From Himantopus leucocephalus (lineage: Eukaryota > Chordata > Aves > Charadriiformes > Recurvirostridae): a stretch of 64,000 nucleotides of DNA. The stretch is taken from positions 22,273,713-22,337,712 of the forward strand of contig RSEF01000004.1 of assembly GCA_003993805.1 (NCBI GenBank), given 5' to 3'. Under the pieces are notes generated by a model, which worked only from the letters and a program-made list of their open reading frames with translations, did not search any database and was not told the origin of the DNA. Position 1 is the stretch's first letter, and every line of letters begins with the position of its first letter. Position numbers and translations under genes: made by a program. This document shows positions 12,701 through 25,776 of this stretch, piece by piece.

Positions 12701-15700
12701 AAGAGTTGAAAATTCTTCCACTTTTGAAAAGGATGACTTTTATCACTTTCAGTATCATGAAGCAACAACCACACTCCAGGACAATTTGATCAGTTGAGGA
12801 GATCTTCTATTGACTTAAATACTGCCTTTGTGATATGAATGTACTTTCAGATTGAGATTCCGATTAAACAATACTAAAGTGAATTTTGGGGTGCCAGGGC
12901 GACTTGCTTCTTTGTTTCTTTTAGTATTCAGATTCCATAGAGTAAGCTTTTAAGACATATCTGTTCTGTCATGGGCACTGGGATAAATAAGAAGTAAGAT
13001 ATTTCACGGAGATCAGTTACCAGAGCTACAGAACTCATTTGAGTAAGAGAAAATGGACTTATTTTCTATCATTCTGCTCCTTAGTCCCGTAACAGTTCTT
13101 TTATGATTTTGCTAGATAAAATCCATATATAACTGCTGAAAACTCTTTTTCATATGATTCAGTGATAAACTGAGTCAGAAAAATGACAAAATTGTTAAAA
13201 CTGTGTCAAGAAAGATCTTGGGGTGATGAACTCACCCCCTGAGAAAAGCAACAGCCAAATTTTGCTATTTACTTGTAAAACTTTCTGAAGAGGTTTTTTA
13301 AATTTAGTTACTTCATAGTCTCAGAAGGGAATGCTTCATTACCTTTGCTATCATACTGTTTACAGTCACTGTAATATAAGCCTGTATTTTCCTATGGCAT
13401 GATTAAACACAATATTTAAGACAAATGAATTCATTAATATGACAAATGCAAAAATGACGGCTCTCTTTTGAAAAAAAAATAATTATCAAACAAAGTCTAG
13501 TGTATAATAATACATCAGGACCATTTGTTTAATTTTATAAATGTAGAAGCTAACTCAGTGGAAAAAAAATCATTATGAAAAATTATTCTGAAGTAGAGTA
13601 CGTCCCTCAAATAACATAAATGGAATACCAAGGCACAAAATCAGTGAAGCTTCATTTAGATATGAATTCTTCCTCAATGTTTTCAAGGTGCTGGAATGAC
13701 AGTTAATGAAATGCCAGTTACATGTTTATGCAGCACATATCTCAGAAGTGACATAGCTTTTTCTCCTCCCTAGAAAAACTTCAGCTACTCTGAGGAGTAT
13801 GTGTAATCCAGGATTTCTTTTGCAAACCTACTACATACTGTTTATTCTACATGTGATTTCATAATTGTATTCTTTGAGGAAAATATTGGATGGAAAGTAT
13901 GTCATAACTGGATATACAGAGTGGATTGTCCATTTGACACCTAAGCATAATTATGCTAATTTTCCACAGGTTAAACATTCACAGTCTACTTTACAAATTT
14001 AGATGCAATAATGTAGATCGACTGTTAACACAGATTTGATTCCTCTTGTCCTGAATTGCAATTCTTATCCTCTTTACTCAGATACTCCCTGATCACAATT
14101 TGTAATTCGAAGTCCCCAAACTGTCTGCAGGTTCTGCCTCTGGCCAAGCAGGGCTTCTAACCAACTCAGCACACACATGTCCTCGAGTACCATCAACTAA
14201 TGCTACTCCCAGTGCCCCTGGAAAAAACAAATTTGATAGCTATGCAGCAAGCCGATTCTAAAGATAGCATATTATAGATAATACGCCTAGAACTTGATGA
14301 TGATATATAAACTTTCCGTCACCCAGTCCCACCCACTGGGAATCAAGAGTCAGGCAAAAATAGGGAAGTTGGATATTCCAGATCTAACTCCATTGCTTAA
14401 AAAGCCCTACACCTAATCACATCATCTTTCTCTGCCTCTCTCAAATAGAAAATAAAATGCATGCATCTTAACCGATCTTTCTAATGTAAGAGATCACCAA
14501 TAATCACGTACTGGAGCATGAAAACAATGAGAATACTTTCATATACTCAACATACACACTATTTCTAACCACAATAAAACCTGTTAAAAGCTCATATTGG
14601 ATCTAGCACAAAGTTATTGATTGCTGTAAATACAGCTGCGGAGTCTGTTGTCCAAGGCTATGCATTAATTTGTAGCAGTACGCCTTTCCTTCCTGATACT
14701 GTATTATGACACTCCTTCGGAAAATCAAACTTCCAAAAAAACCAAACCAACAACAACAAAAAAAACCACCAAACACCCAAAACAGAGAGAAGGAAGAATT
14801 CACTTGTAACAAAGGTTCAACCTGGAGCGCTTATACAGAGGTAGGTTGATTCCAAGTTACAGTATTGTGCTTCAGAATCAAAGCTCTTCTAAATTTAAAA
14901 CAAAGGTGTATACAAAACTCTCAGAACAGTGAACCAACCAGAAGTAGTACTTCCTTTACAATACGGCACAAGTAAAAAATTTTGAATTTAACCTTTTATA
15001 CCTTGTTTTTAAGCAAAGATCAATTCATCTGGAAAAACAAGTGGACTTGCTATTTTTTAAAAAGAGCTACAAGCACAGAAAAGAAATCAAGTGGGTTTTG
15101 CTGAGTTAAAACATCTCATGTCTCACCAGAACTTTTTTTTTTGTTCATTGTTTCAGAAGAAAATCCCTAAACAAGCAGTTAATATTTTTCATTCCAACTG
15201 ACCAAAAGTTATTTTGTCTTATTTTTGGTTCAGCTTCTGAAAAGAAATCCAGTTTTTCACACAGCTTTAGCCAACTTATGTCACATTGTTAAGATGTGTC
15301 TAAAGATTGATTTGCATGAAAAACAGTGGAAAAGCAACTTTTTAGCAATGAAGCTTTAGGAGATCAAAAATCTGCCTCTGAGATTTACTGTAGGGCCTTT
15401 GCACAGTACTGGTCAATCACAGAGGTCAATCTCTCCCATATGAGGTATCTAATATTAGATTTTTAAATCTATATTTAGAGACCAAAATCTTTGGCCTGAT
15501 TTTTAACAAGGCGAGCATTTATTGCCTAACTGCGGAGACTCAAGTTCAAACAATTTGCCTTACGCTCTCTTTTCTCTCAATGTCAGGAAAATGAGAAATA
15601 AATGTAAATGTAAAATGGGAAACAGAAGACTTCTGAGCTTCCCAAATGCACTGTGAGGATAAAGTGTCAAGTCTGATGAATCCTACTATGATGTACATTG

Positions 15701-17448
15701 TGAAAAGCTTATCAATAAAATATCAGGAAAGGATTAGAGGCAATGTCACTGTAACAAAGTGGATTAGAAGAGTTCTAACTGCTTTGAAAAACACCTTTTC
15801 TTTTCCATCTGCAGTATCTTCTTATACGCAACCAACCACCATCTCTCATGCATATATCATTACTCTCCCGAAGTAACAGAACTACAGACAAAGTATTACT
15901 GCTTTTCATAATATTTCTCGCAGTAATTGACCAAAACTCTAAGGGACATGTCACTGTCATGTGGAAGAGCTGCGGAGCTATGAGCTAAGACAAGCCCACT
16001 GGCTTCACTAATCACAATAAGACTAAAGCCACAGTTCCTCAGGATCACCATTAAAATCTGTCTATCTGTCCACCCTATCCATCCGCTTTTGTTATAAAAG
16101 ATGTCCTTTTGATATGTAATATCTTATCTAGGAAACACCAGTCAATCCATGTAAACAGACCCAGTTTCTGTAGCATCACCACCCACCACTTGAGTTTGGC
16201 CTGGGAAATATTCACCAGTACTTGCTGCCTCCGACGTGAACCAGTTTTGGTTTCCAGTAGCTGAGCTATAACTAACCCAGCAAAAGAGACCAATTAAGAA
16301 TAAAAGTTATCAGGATACTGAAGATGACACGTGAGTGTCAAGGCTACTGATCATTAAATGAAGTGAGGAACTGGCAGGTAGGATCAAGTAACAGCCATAC
16401 AGCTACCTTAAAGGTCAATACATTTCCTTCTCTCCTTCCCACCCTTGTTCTAAGCTGCTGCAAATGATGTGAAATAATTGTTTTGACAGACTTATTTTCC
16501 CCCTAGACCAGATGTGTTGATCTCCCTTAGGTTCTTTGAGCACAGTGACGGCAGATTTTAATCTTCCTGTGCCCACTGTAGCAGCTGTACAAACACTTCA
16601 TTAGCATAAGAATGGTGGTAAGTATGTGCTATTAAAATGAGGGGGGGCGGTGTTCTTCTGTATCCTTCTTTATAACTCATTGAATTTTATGCTATGAGTA
16701 GGTGCTAAATTGGGAATGAATAAATGCATTTCAAACCCGCACTTGGCACCCAATGTATGCTTATTCTTACAGATGAACCAAATTTTTAGCTTGAGAATAT
16801 TTGCATCTATCCAGTGCCAAAGCAAGGGAGTTTTATAACATGTATTTGAGAAAGATTTAACAAGAAAAATGATTTTTTTTTTTTGCCAAAACAATCCATA
16901 TTCTTAAAATGCCTTTTATTCCAGTTTTCATTTGCATAGAATTCAGGCGATGGCGTGTAGCATCTGTTAACTCTGCTACAATTATGTCAACATGGTGATT
17001 TTTTTTTCTTTCAGAAGGATTATGAGTTACTTTTCTCTTTGAGGTGACGCAGTTTTTAGACAACTTAAAACTCAGCTGCCTTCCTTAGGTTTCTCTTGAT
17101 ACTTCTCTTCGCTACAGATGTCATTACGGAGAATTTACTGAGTCACTCTCAGTAAATGGTGAGTGCAAGATTATTTTTTTATGAAGAGGAGAACCAAGAC
17201 AGTTGATCTTTTGCATATTTAAGAATTTATTTGATGTCAAATTAAGAATAAAAGCGTACTTTGCCAAGCACAGAAATCGTCACAAGGTCTACTCTGTCTG
17301 CTGCTCACTGGGGATACAGACATCGTCCCTACTCCTCTAAAGTACTAAGACATAAAATTGAACTGGAAAACTGGCATCTCATCAGTTTCCTTGGTTTCTT
17401 CCTTTTCATATACAAACATACACACATAAAGCATTTGCTGTATGCCTA

Positions 17449-17530
17449 TATGCACATATATATATATCTCCATGTATATATTCATATATATAGGTATGTT
17501 TCTATATATATGTATGTATATATAAATGCT
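17449..17530. repeat. TA-rich imperfect microsatellite
   Basis: Runs of TATA interspersed with CATGTA, CATA and GTATG. The open frames with many Tyr/Ile/His residues here are products of the repeat. Confidence 0.85.
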
Positions 17531-20500
17531 TCTTTCCTGCACCAGTTGTCACCTCTGAAGCATATGCCTGGCTAGGGAAGCAGACAAATGCTTTTTGAAG
17601 CAGATACATCTTCTATTTCCATAGTGTGTTGGCAGGAGGTGGTAGTAAGGATTAAGAAATTCATTCTATTCTTGCTAAGAGCCAACTGGCTGGGAGGACG
17701 CTTTGGGGCGTTGTGGATGTGATACGTTGGTAGTTCCTGAGCTGAAGAGAAAAAATGAATTTGTATGTGGATATCTGAAACCTCTGTCTGTTCCAGGCTC
17801 ATCACACAACTACCTAGGCTTGCTCTTTGCAAGGATGCTGCACATCATGTCTGAAGGCTCCGAGCCAAAATCTGACAGGCCTTTCTTTACACTACCTCTC
17901 TGACACGTGTACTGCAACACCCAGGCTCTCTGCAGCTTCTTCAAAATTCAGAAGGTCAAATTTTGCTCTCAGATGTCAGCGCACAACTCTCATTTTAATC
18001 TTGATTTTAATCTTCCTATGGTTTAACTTCTCTATTACCTCTTGCCAAATAGGAATGTGTCACAGAGAAGGAAATCAAAAACTGAACAGAGCCTTTTAGC
18101 CAAGCACCCATAACTTCATTAAATTACATTGCCTATACTAAGGTAAGGAGGAACAACAGACACTTTGAATTCTTACTAATATCTCTCACCCTCATTTTCA
18201 TTCTACACAAGAACTGGTTCCGGATTTGCAGTAGCTCAGTAAATATAAAGACGCATGTAAGTGTGCTAATGTTCCACCCTCTACCTCCTGCAGGGTGATC
18301 CAACACACTCAGGTTTGTTCGAGACCGCAGTTTGGTCTTTAGTCTGAGCCTTCCATTAACTGTAGTATTTCCTGTTCTGTACAGAAGTGATTACCTAGAC
18401 CACAAGATGGAATTACTTCAGTCTTTAATGACTGTATGATTTGGACTTGGTTAAGTCCTGACCTCAGCCCTACATATTCCTGTTCCCATTGCCTTTAAGG
18501 GTACGCAACTCCAGTTGCTCATGCAAGCAGACTAAAGTAGCGGGCTGGACTGTACCTGACAACGACTGCATATACTGCTACACCGCTCTTCGCAAACAGA
18601 TCCCTCAGCTGTATGCTTCAGCTGCAACCAAGCCTGGAGCACGCTTAAACCCCTGCACAAAACACCAGAAACATGGAGTATCTTCTGTGCTATAGATAAC
18701 ATACATCTGGACCATATCTAATGCTACAAATAACCCAGGGATGGAGGAGTGGAATTTTTGAAAGAAGCAGAGGAAAGACAGAATAGAAAATGATCTGCCT
18801 CTGCCCCTAGTCTGGAAACACATCTCTCCAAATCAATCCTGCTATTAATTAAAAGCAATGACTGGCCAGTATAAGCACTAGGTGGATCAGCTGTCTGCAG
18901 ACAGCTCTACCAGCACATGTCAAGATCTTGCTTCTCCAAAGGGTGATACAAAAGCCCTGTTCGCATCTTGACTACATCCCAAAGTCCAGGACGATTGTAA
19001 GAGCCTGTAGCCAGTGTCCCTACTCCCACTGTGGATAGCCTCAGATCTACCTGAATTCACCTTTGTGGGTGGCTAGGACTTACTTTGAATCATTCCAGGT
19101 AATCTGGTTTTGACCTTCACTGCATGACTTTGCCCAAAACCATACGGGAATATTTGAGGTAGCACGATATGCCAAGAGCCATTCACCTGGCACGTAAGTG
19201 CCACTATGAGGACTGCCTTACTTTAGCCCCAGGTGCATCAACTGGATTATCCAATGCCGCTGTGCTTCTGCAAGCAAGCAATAATATGAACAAATGGCAA
19301 AATTTGGCATCAAACCCCACTGCGTGGGAGTTCCTGCTCACCACACTTCACCAGCCCTGAAGTTCAGTTACGCTGTCTCCAAATTTGCAGCACTGTAATT
19401 GAAAACAGCATCAGGCACTGTCACAACTGATCCTTGTTGACAGTGATCAGAATTAATGCATGAATCATTATTGTTTGAACTAAACAGACAGTGTCTATAC
19501 CTGAGAACTGAAACAATTTCAGACGTACAACAGAGTGGGCAGAACAGGGAGGACAGGCGTAATGACTACTAGTAAGTGGGTTACACATATGTATTCATTT
19601 GTCAGAGTTTTCAAATGTCGTAACAAAATAGAAGACAATGACATCTTCCCAAGAGCATATAGAAAGCTCTTACTCTCCAATTACTGCAGAGTTAAGCTAA
19701 AAATGGGGAGAGCAGTGAACTCTAGCTAACTTTTTTTTTCCTTTTAAATTAACTTTCAGCTGCTCCTGACAGGCATCAGTTTTCAGAATTGGCAGTGCTT
19801 TATTTATTTTATTTTTGTTTAATTCACAGAAAATGTACATAGGCAGGAGCTCTGAGAGTTACCGTGGCCTTTTTTCTGCAAGTAGAAAAAATGTCCCTGC
19901 ATCCATCACCTGTTAAAATTGACACAAAGTGTTCTTTTCTGCTGAGAAAAATTGGTGGTAGCTTGAAAAGAAATTACAACCTAAAATTTCCTGCACAGTG
20001 AGCAATGCTCTGCAGAGAAAGAACACGTTCAAGAAATCAGAAACATGTAGAGATCAAATAAAATCTCCAGCTAAATCTACCTTTGAGAGGAACTGATAGG
20101 ATGAAACAGAGCTATGTAGTTCCTCTGGTCTACACTGACAACAGAGGAATTCCTTCTTTCGTTCCTCCTTTTCCCTTCCCTCACTTTTTTTTTTTTTTCT
20201 CTCTCCCTCGGAATATTGTGTGTGAGAAGTGGAAGAAACTTGATCCCACGCTCCAGATCTAATATCTACTCAGATGAGGATAGGAAAATACAAATCAAAA
20301 CTCAGCAGATCAGAAAGCATCTCCTATGAAACATTGCATAAACGGAAGGCTATAGGTTGAGACTTCCATTAATCTCCATGAAAAGATGACAGCCAAGTGG
20401 AATGGTATTCTGCTGTGGACACCCTCTCCTAAGATTTAATTCTAACATTGCTTCTTCCTTGAAACTAATAGGTAATTATTTGTCACATCACGATACTTTC

Positions 20501-20670
20501 TTATCCCATTCCTGTGGTCATTCAGGTGAACAAAAAGTAGACCTCCAACTGTAACTGAATCTACAGTAAAGCAAAAAAGGATTAAGGATTTCCTTGGGGT
20601 TAAGAAGGAAGAAGGAGTTTCCATAGGATGAGCACATGGGAAGCTGTTTCAAGGTCTTTTTTTTCTTCCC

Positions 20671-20699
20671 CCCCCCCCCCCNTTTTTTTTTTTTTTTTA
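20671..20699. repeat. poly(C)/poly(T) run with an internal N
   Basis: About 14 C, one N at 20682, then about 17 T. The homopolymer lengths are unreliable. Confidence 0.9.
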
Positions 20700-23220
20700 A
20701 TGTTTCTATTTAACAGCTCCTTAATAACACATTGTGGAAAAAAAACCCCCTAGGAATTAAGGACGAGAATCTCGAAACTTCCTTGTGCTCCACTGAAGCG
20801 CTAGAGTCATGCATACTTCTTGAACCAATAAATTCAGAAGCACGTTCTAAACTGCAGGGATGTCTCCTAAAAGGCAACATGAAAGTTTAATCCAAGGTTG
20901 GTTGCTGTACAAGACACAGCTGGCTATTCCGCTTCTCAGAGAATGCTCTAATCCCCAGGCTGTAGGGAAGTAATACAACTCTCTGCTCTTCTGCTAGCCA
21001 TTCTTGAAAGAAAGCAGCGGCACCCTCTGCAAGATGACAAAACCTACAAAGGATCCTCCTACACTGCCTAAGAGACTGGGGTCCTCAAGGAACANAAGAC
21101 CTTTTTTTTTTTTTTTTGCACGTATAAGGGCGTACGCATAGTCTCACGCTAACTGCTCAGCCAAGCCTGAGACAGCTCTAGCTTTCAACAACAGCTACTG
21201 ATGCAGAATTGAGCATTTCATGCAAATGAAAGGAGACTCAGAGGTCCAACAGCTCTATATGGAAAGCTGATTCAAATATGCAGTTTACTAGCCTGTATCC
21301 TTATCTTCCAGATAGCCCTGTGCATTGTAATAGGTTCCTGGAAAACCAAGATCCATTACTGCTAGGGACACGATGAGAAGGCAGAAAGCAGAAAGTGACC
21401 TGCTAAGGGAAATTTTAGAAGCACAGCTTGTGTTCAAAAATTCACACAAAGTTTTAAATAGACTTTTAGATTGAGGCTGTGCAGATCATTACAATATTTG
21501 CTAACTGGTACCTTTTGGTGTACCTTCTGGAATACGCATTCTGCTGAAATGAAAACTATTAGAGAAAACATTACATAAACATTGAAACGCTCTCAAAGAC
21601 ACTGCATGCACACCCTGGGCAGGTAAAAAGCAAAACAGGAATCTGCAGTTTAAATTCCTTTTCACTTGAAGCAGCAGAAATACAACCTTGCATTATCTTT
21701 AAAGACTGCAATAAAACACACTTTGAAAGGCAATACTTCAAGGGGACACTAAAGCAATGAAATGTTGGCAGAAGTAATTATGCAGAAACATTTTTTGCAA
21801 ATAATGAGAAATATCTACTTTCATCTCGCCATTTCTTGGCATGGATATTTATAAGGAATTCCTGTTCATTTCACTGCAATTTCTGTGCATGATCTAGTGG
21901 TTAGAACAGAACTTGCAGAGGAAATGAAAAATTGCTCATTTAAGTCTCAGATATTTTCTGATCAACGAAAACTTTTTTCAGGACTTTGGTTTTAATCACT
22001 CTCCTTCCACCAATGCATCTTTCCTCATCGCTTCAATGCTATTATAAATATGTAAACCACCAGACATTGCTCCCTCATGTTGGACATTGCAGATGAAAAA
22101 AATCCAACATGTTTTTTTCAAACCATTCATTTACTTTGTCTTTTAGCAAATTAACAGTTACAATTTTGGCCATCCCAGCCACCCTTTTTCCTACAGAATA
22201 CACCTTTTAGAACACCCACGGAAAACAAGTTCTCAAGCTCTAGGCAATTTATTTTCCTCCAACTTAGTATTGTCAACTATGCAGTTTTTGAGCCCTTTCT
22301 ATCACTAACCAAGTTTCATGTTGACTGTGTGGCTGCTAATTCCATACTCTTTGCAAAGGCCTTGTTCGGCTCTTAACATTTCTGCTTTAGGTGTCAAGGA
22401 AATTTAAAGTCATATATATAAATCTTCTAGAAGATTTCTTAATGAAAAGCCTAGCAGAAGGATAGGAGCTGGCTACTGAACCTAGAGAGCAATATCCTTT
22501 AGAGTGCCAAGTATGCCACAGTAAGCAATCTTGTAAACCCTTTGACTTTTTGAGACTGTAAATGAGACTGACTGTTCCTCAGTCCTTGTTAAAGGAAATT
22601 GTCCACACTCTGGACAGGCACAAAACAGAACGGGGATTCATATGGAGCGAGGGAATATACTCCTAACAGCTTCCAGACTGAATGACAGATTTTTACCACC
22701 TACATGCTGAGAACGGTGGCCCAAATTCCTGATTCCAACAGATGCAAGGACATTGATGAGTTTATTTTAGTGATTAGAGTTGTTTCTTACATTACTAAAA
22801 CCTTATTGCAGAGGTATTGTGGGTTACTTGAAACATGTACGATTTTAAAATGTATTTTATTCTCCTGAGCTTTAATTGGTCTGCAATGTTCTTTCACTTA
22901 AAAAAGTAAACCCATCAACAACGTACGTTAAACAAATACATGAATCAGGTCTGGGAATGGTCTTGAGAGAGGAAACACTAATGATAGGGGTGTATAATAC
23001 CAAGCGGTGATGCTTATGCACTTTACATTGTTTTACTGGGTAATGACTCCTCCAGCCTAAATCCACTGCTTAAAATCCAGTTAGGAGCGCGGCACCTAGC
23101 ACCTTCTTCAGAAGACTGAAGAGCATTTTTTGTGGTGGTGGGTTTCTTTCCAAACTAAGCCAAAGACGACAGATGATGTGGGTCTGTGTTTTACAGTAGC
23201 ATTCACCTAGGATGTAGATA

Positions 23221-24220
23221 NNNNNNNNNNNNNNNNNNNNNNNNNNNNNNNNNNNNNNNNNNNNNNNNNNNNNNNNNNNNNNNNNNNNNNNNNNNNNNNN
23301 NNNNNNNNNNNNNNNNNNNNNNNNNNNNNNNNNNNNNNNNNNNNNNNNNNNNNNNNNNNNNNNNNNNNNNNNNNNNNNNNNNNNNNNNNNNNNNNNNNNN
23401 NNNNNNNNNNNNNNNNNNNNNNNNNNNNNNNNNNNNNNNNNNNNNNNNNNNNNNNNNNNNNNNNNNNNNNNNNNNNNNNNNNNNNNNNNNNNNNNNNNNN
23501 NNNNNNNNNNNNNNNNNNNNNNNNNNNNNNNNNNNNNNNNNNNNNNNNNNNNNNNNNNNNNNNNNNNNNNNNNNNNNNNNNNNNNNNNNNNNNNNNNNNN
23601 NNNNNNNNNNNNNNNNNNNNNNNNNNNNNNNNNNNNNNNNNNNNNNNNNNNNNNNNNNNNNNNNNNNNNNNNNNNNNNNNNNNNNNNNNNNNNNNNNNNN
23701 NNNNNNNNNNNNNNNNNNNNNNNNNNNNNNNNNNNNNNNNNNNNNNNNNNNNNNNNNNNNNNNNNNNNNNNNNNNNNNNNNNNNNNNNNNNNNNNNNNNN
23801 NNNNNNNNNNNNNNNNNNNNNNNNNNNNNNNNNNNNNNNNNNNNNNNNNNNNNNNNNNNNNNNNNNNNNNNNNNNNNNNNNNNNNNNNNNNNNNNNNNNN
23901 NNNNNNNNNNNNNNNNNNNNNNNNNNNNNNNNNNNNNNNNNNNNNNNNNNNNNNNNNNNNNNNNNNNNNNNNNNNNNNNNNNNNNNNNNNNNNNNNNNNN
24001 NNNNNNNNNNNNNNNNNNNNNNNNNNNNNNNNNNNNNNNNNNNNNNNNNNNNNNNNNNNNNNNNNNNNNNNNNNNNNNNNNNNNNNNNNNNNNNNNNNNN
24101 NNNNNNNNNNNNNNNNNNNNNNNNNNNNNNNNNNNNNNNNNNNNNNNNNNNNNNNNNNNNNNNNNNNNNNNNNNNNNNNNNNNNNNNNNNNNNNNNNNNN
24201 NNNNNNNNNNNNNNNNNNNN
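23221..24220. other. assembly gap, 1000 N
   Basis: Exactly 1000 Ns, so probably a nominal size. The right flank is a CR1 fragment. Open frames that appear to span it are artefacts of N. Confidence 0.99.
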
Positions 24221-24344
24221 TCTTGTCCTATCGCCTGTTACTTGGGAGAAGAGATAGACCCCCACCTCTCTACAACCTCTTTTCAGGTAGTTGTAGAGAG
24301 CCATAAGGTCTCCCCCAAGTCTTCTGTTAGGATCCAAGTCCAAC
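24221..24344 (-). mobile_element. CR1 LINE, 3'-region fragment, minus orientation
   Basis: The right flank of the 1000-N gap reads TTGTCCTATCGCCTGTTACT, then TGGGAGAAGAG, ACAACCTC.TTTCAGGTAG and TTGTAGAGAGCCATAAGG. These are phrases of the CR1 3' region in reverse orientation. The element probably continues into the gap and may have caused it. Confidence 0.85.
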
Positions 24345-25692
24345 GCTGCATTTCTACACGCAACTAATCAAACCTGTGAAGGTGTGGGCTCCATTATCTG
24401 CAAACCCAGGACGCCAATAACACTTGTGCACCACGGCTAACAGTCTGGTTTGCAAAGCTCTACCAGGTTGTGAGGACACATGCTCACTTGTAGCAAGGGA
24501 ATGTATTGACGTTACTAAGGGGCAGAATACAGAAAGTTGCACAAGATCCACTCCAGCCAGATGGACAGTGATCTGCCAGCAAACGTGCTGCGCAATTTTC
24601 AAACCGAGCTCTCAGCTGAGCTTCCAACCAAACGGGCACCAGCATGGTTTGGTCAAAACGCTCAGTAGTTTGCTTTTGTTCTAGGTGCATGTTTTAATTA
24701 AGGTCATTTTTGAATGCAGCCCAGGCTGCTTAGGACAAGTCTCACTGCAGCTCCAGAGCCCTCTCCCGGCCCCTGCAGACACGCACGCTGCCGGCAGGGC
24801 TGGAGCAGCTGTGCTCTTCATGAGAAAGGCAATTCCATTAAACTAACAGCTGTGAATGGAGCAAGAATTTACTTTACTGTGACTTTATTTTCTGTGATTT
24901 TATCTACTTATCTTTACTGAATAAAGCAATTTGAGTCTGATTTTATTGTCTCATCGGTCAGACTAACAGGTGTCCCAGTTGCAAGAGTTACCAGTAGATG
25001 CACGTTTCCTCTGAAACTGAAGGAAGGACTTCAGATCTTTTTGGTTCTCTATCAAACAAAGGGATCCTTTAGAGAGGAAGAATCGGGAAACAAATGTTTG
25101 TTTATCCAGTATTAGCACTAGATGTTAATTGATAAGAGTGGCAAACCCAACCCACTGTTATTGTAAATGTAGAAAGAGTATAAAAATGGAATTTCTCAGA
25201 GTGAGCGTGCAGAACACTCTCCTTGTGATGCTAAGCCCTAGTCTGTGTGGGCTGACAGTACCACCACATTTACTGCATGCTGACAGCTGAGTTAAGAAGT
25301 GTAACACTATGATACAGAGGTGTCAAGATTGCTGAAATTAATACTGGGACGTGTGGTGTTTAGCTTGTTGACTCAGCTGACTTAGGTGTGTTAGAGAAGC
25401 AGTATCATATGACAGTAGAGGCACTGCAATTTAGCATAAAGTAAAGCTATTTCTTTTTGGAAAGATTTCTGATGCTTTCTTAGAAAATGTGTATTTTATA
25501 CTAGACTTTTAGCTGAAGATATCAGTTTCCTGAACAGGCATATGTCTGTTATTACAGATGGGCAAAATGCAGCAGAGATGGAGCTACTCAGAAGGAGAGC
25601 GGCCAAGTGAACAATTTAGGATTCTGAATTACAATGCTCTACTCCCATTCCCCCGCTCTAACCAAGAGACTCTAAGCCCTGGAAGACAAAGG

Positions 25693-25776
25693 CTTTTACT
25701 TTTTACTTTTTTTTTTTTNTTTTTTTTTTTTTAACTTTTTTTTTTTTTTTTACTTTTTTACTTTTTTACTTTTTAC
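25693..25776. repeat. T-rich simple repeat, (TTTTTAC)n type
   Basis: ACTTTTT units alternating with long T runs, with a single N at 25719. Confidence 0.9.

Larger units (their letters stand above)
45..23220. other. non-coding or unassigned DNA
   Basis: AT-rich intergenic-type sequence. No gene can be established. It contains duplicated block A, a TA microsatellite, homopolymer runs and single Ns at 20682 and 21095. Four minus-strand open segments with splice-like borders (1673-1938, 3442-3484, 9362-9550, 11407-11587) are treated as hypotheses in the findings. A small GC-richer patch with several CpGs lies at 11650-11790. On gene order in mammals AFF2 would be expected on this side, but no exon of it was recognised. 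Confidence 0.7.

Noticed and set aside
17261..17575. 104-codon plus-strand frame rich in Tyr, Ile and His
   Set aside because: Produced by the TA-rich microsatellite.
23186..24367. Open frames of 378-393 codons on both strands
   Set aside because: They consist almost entirely of N from the 1000-base gap.
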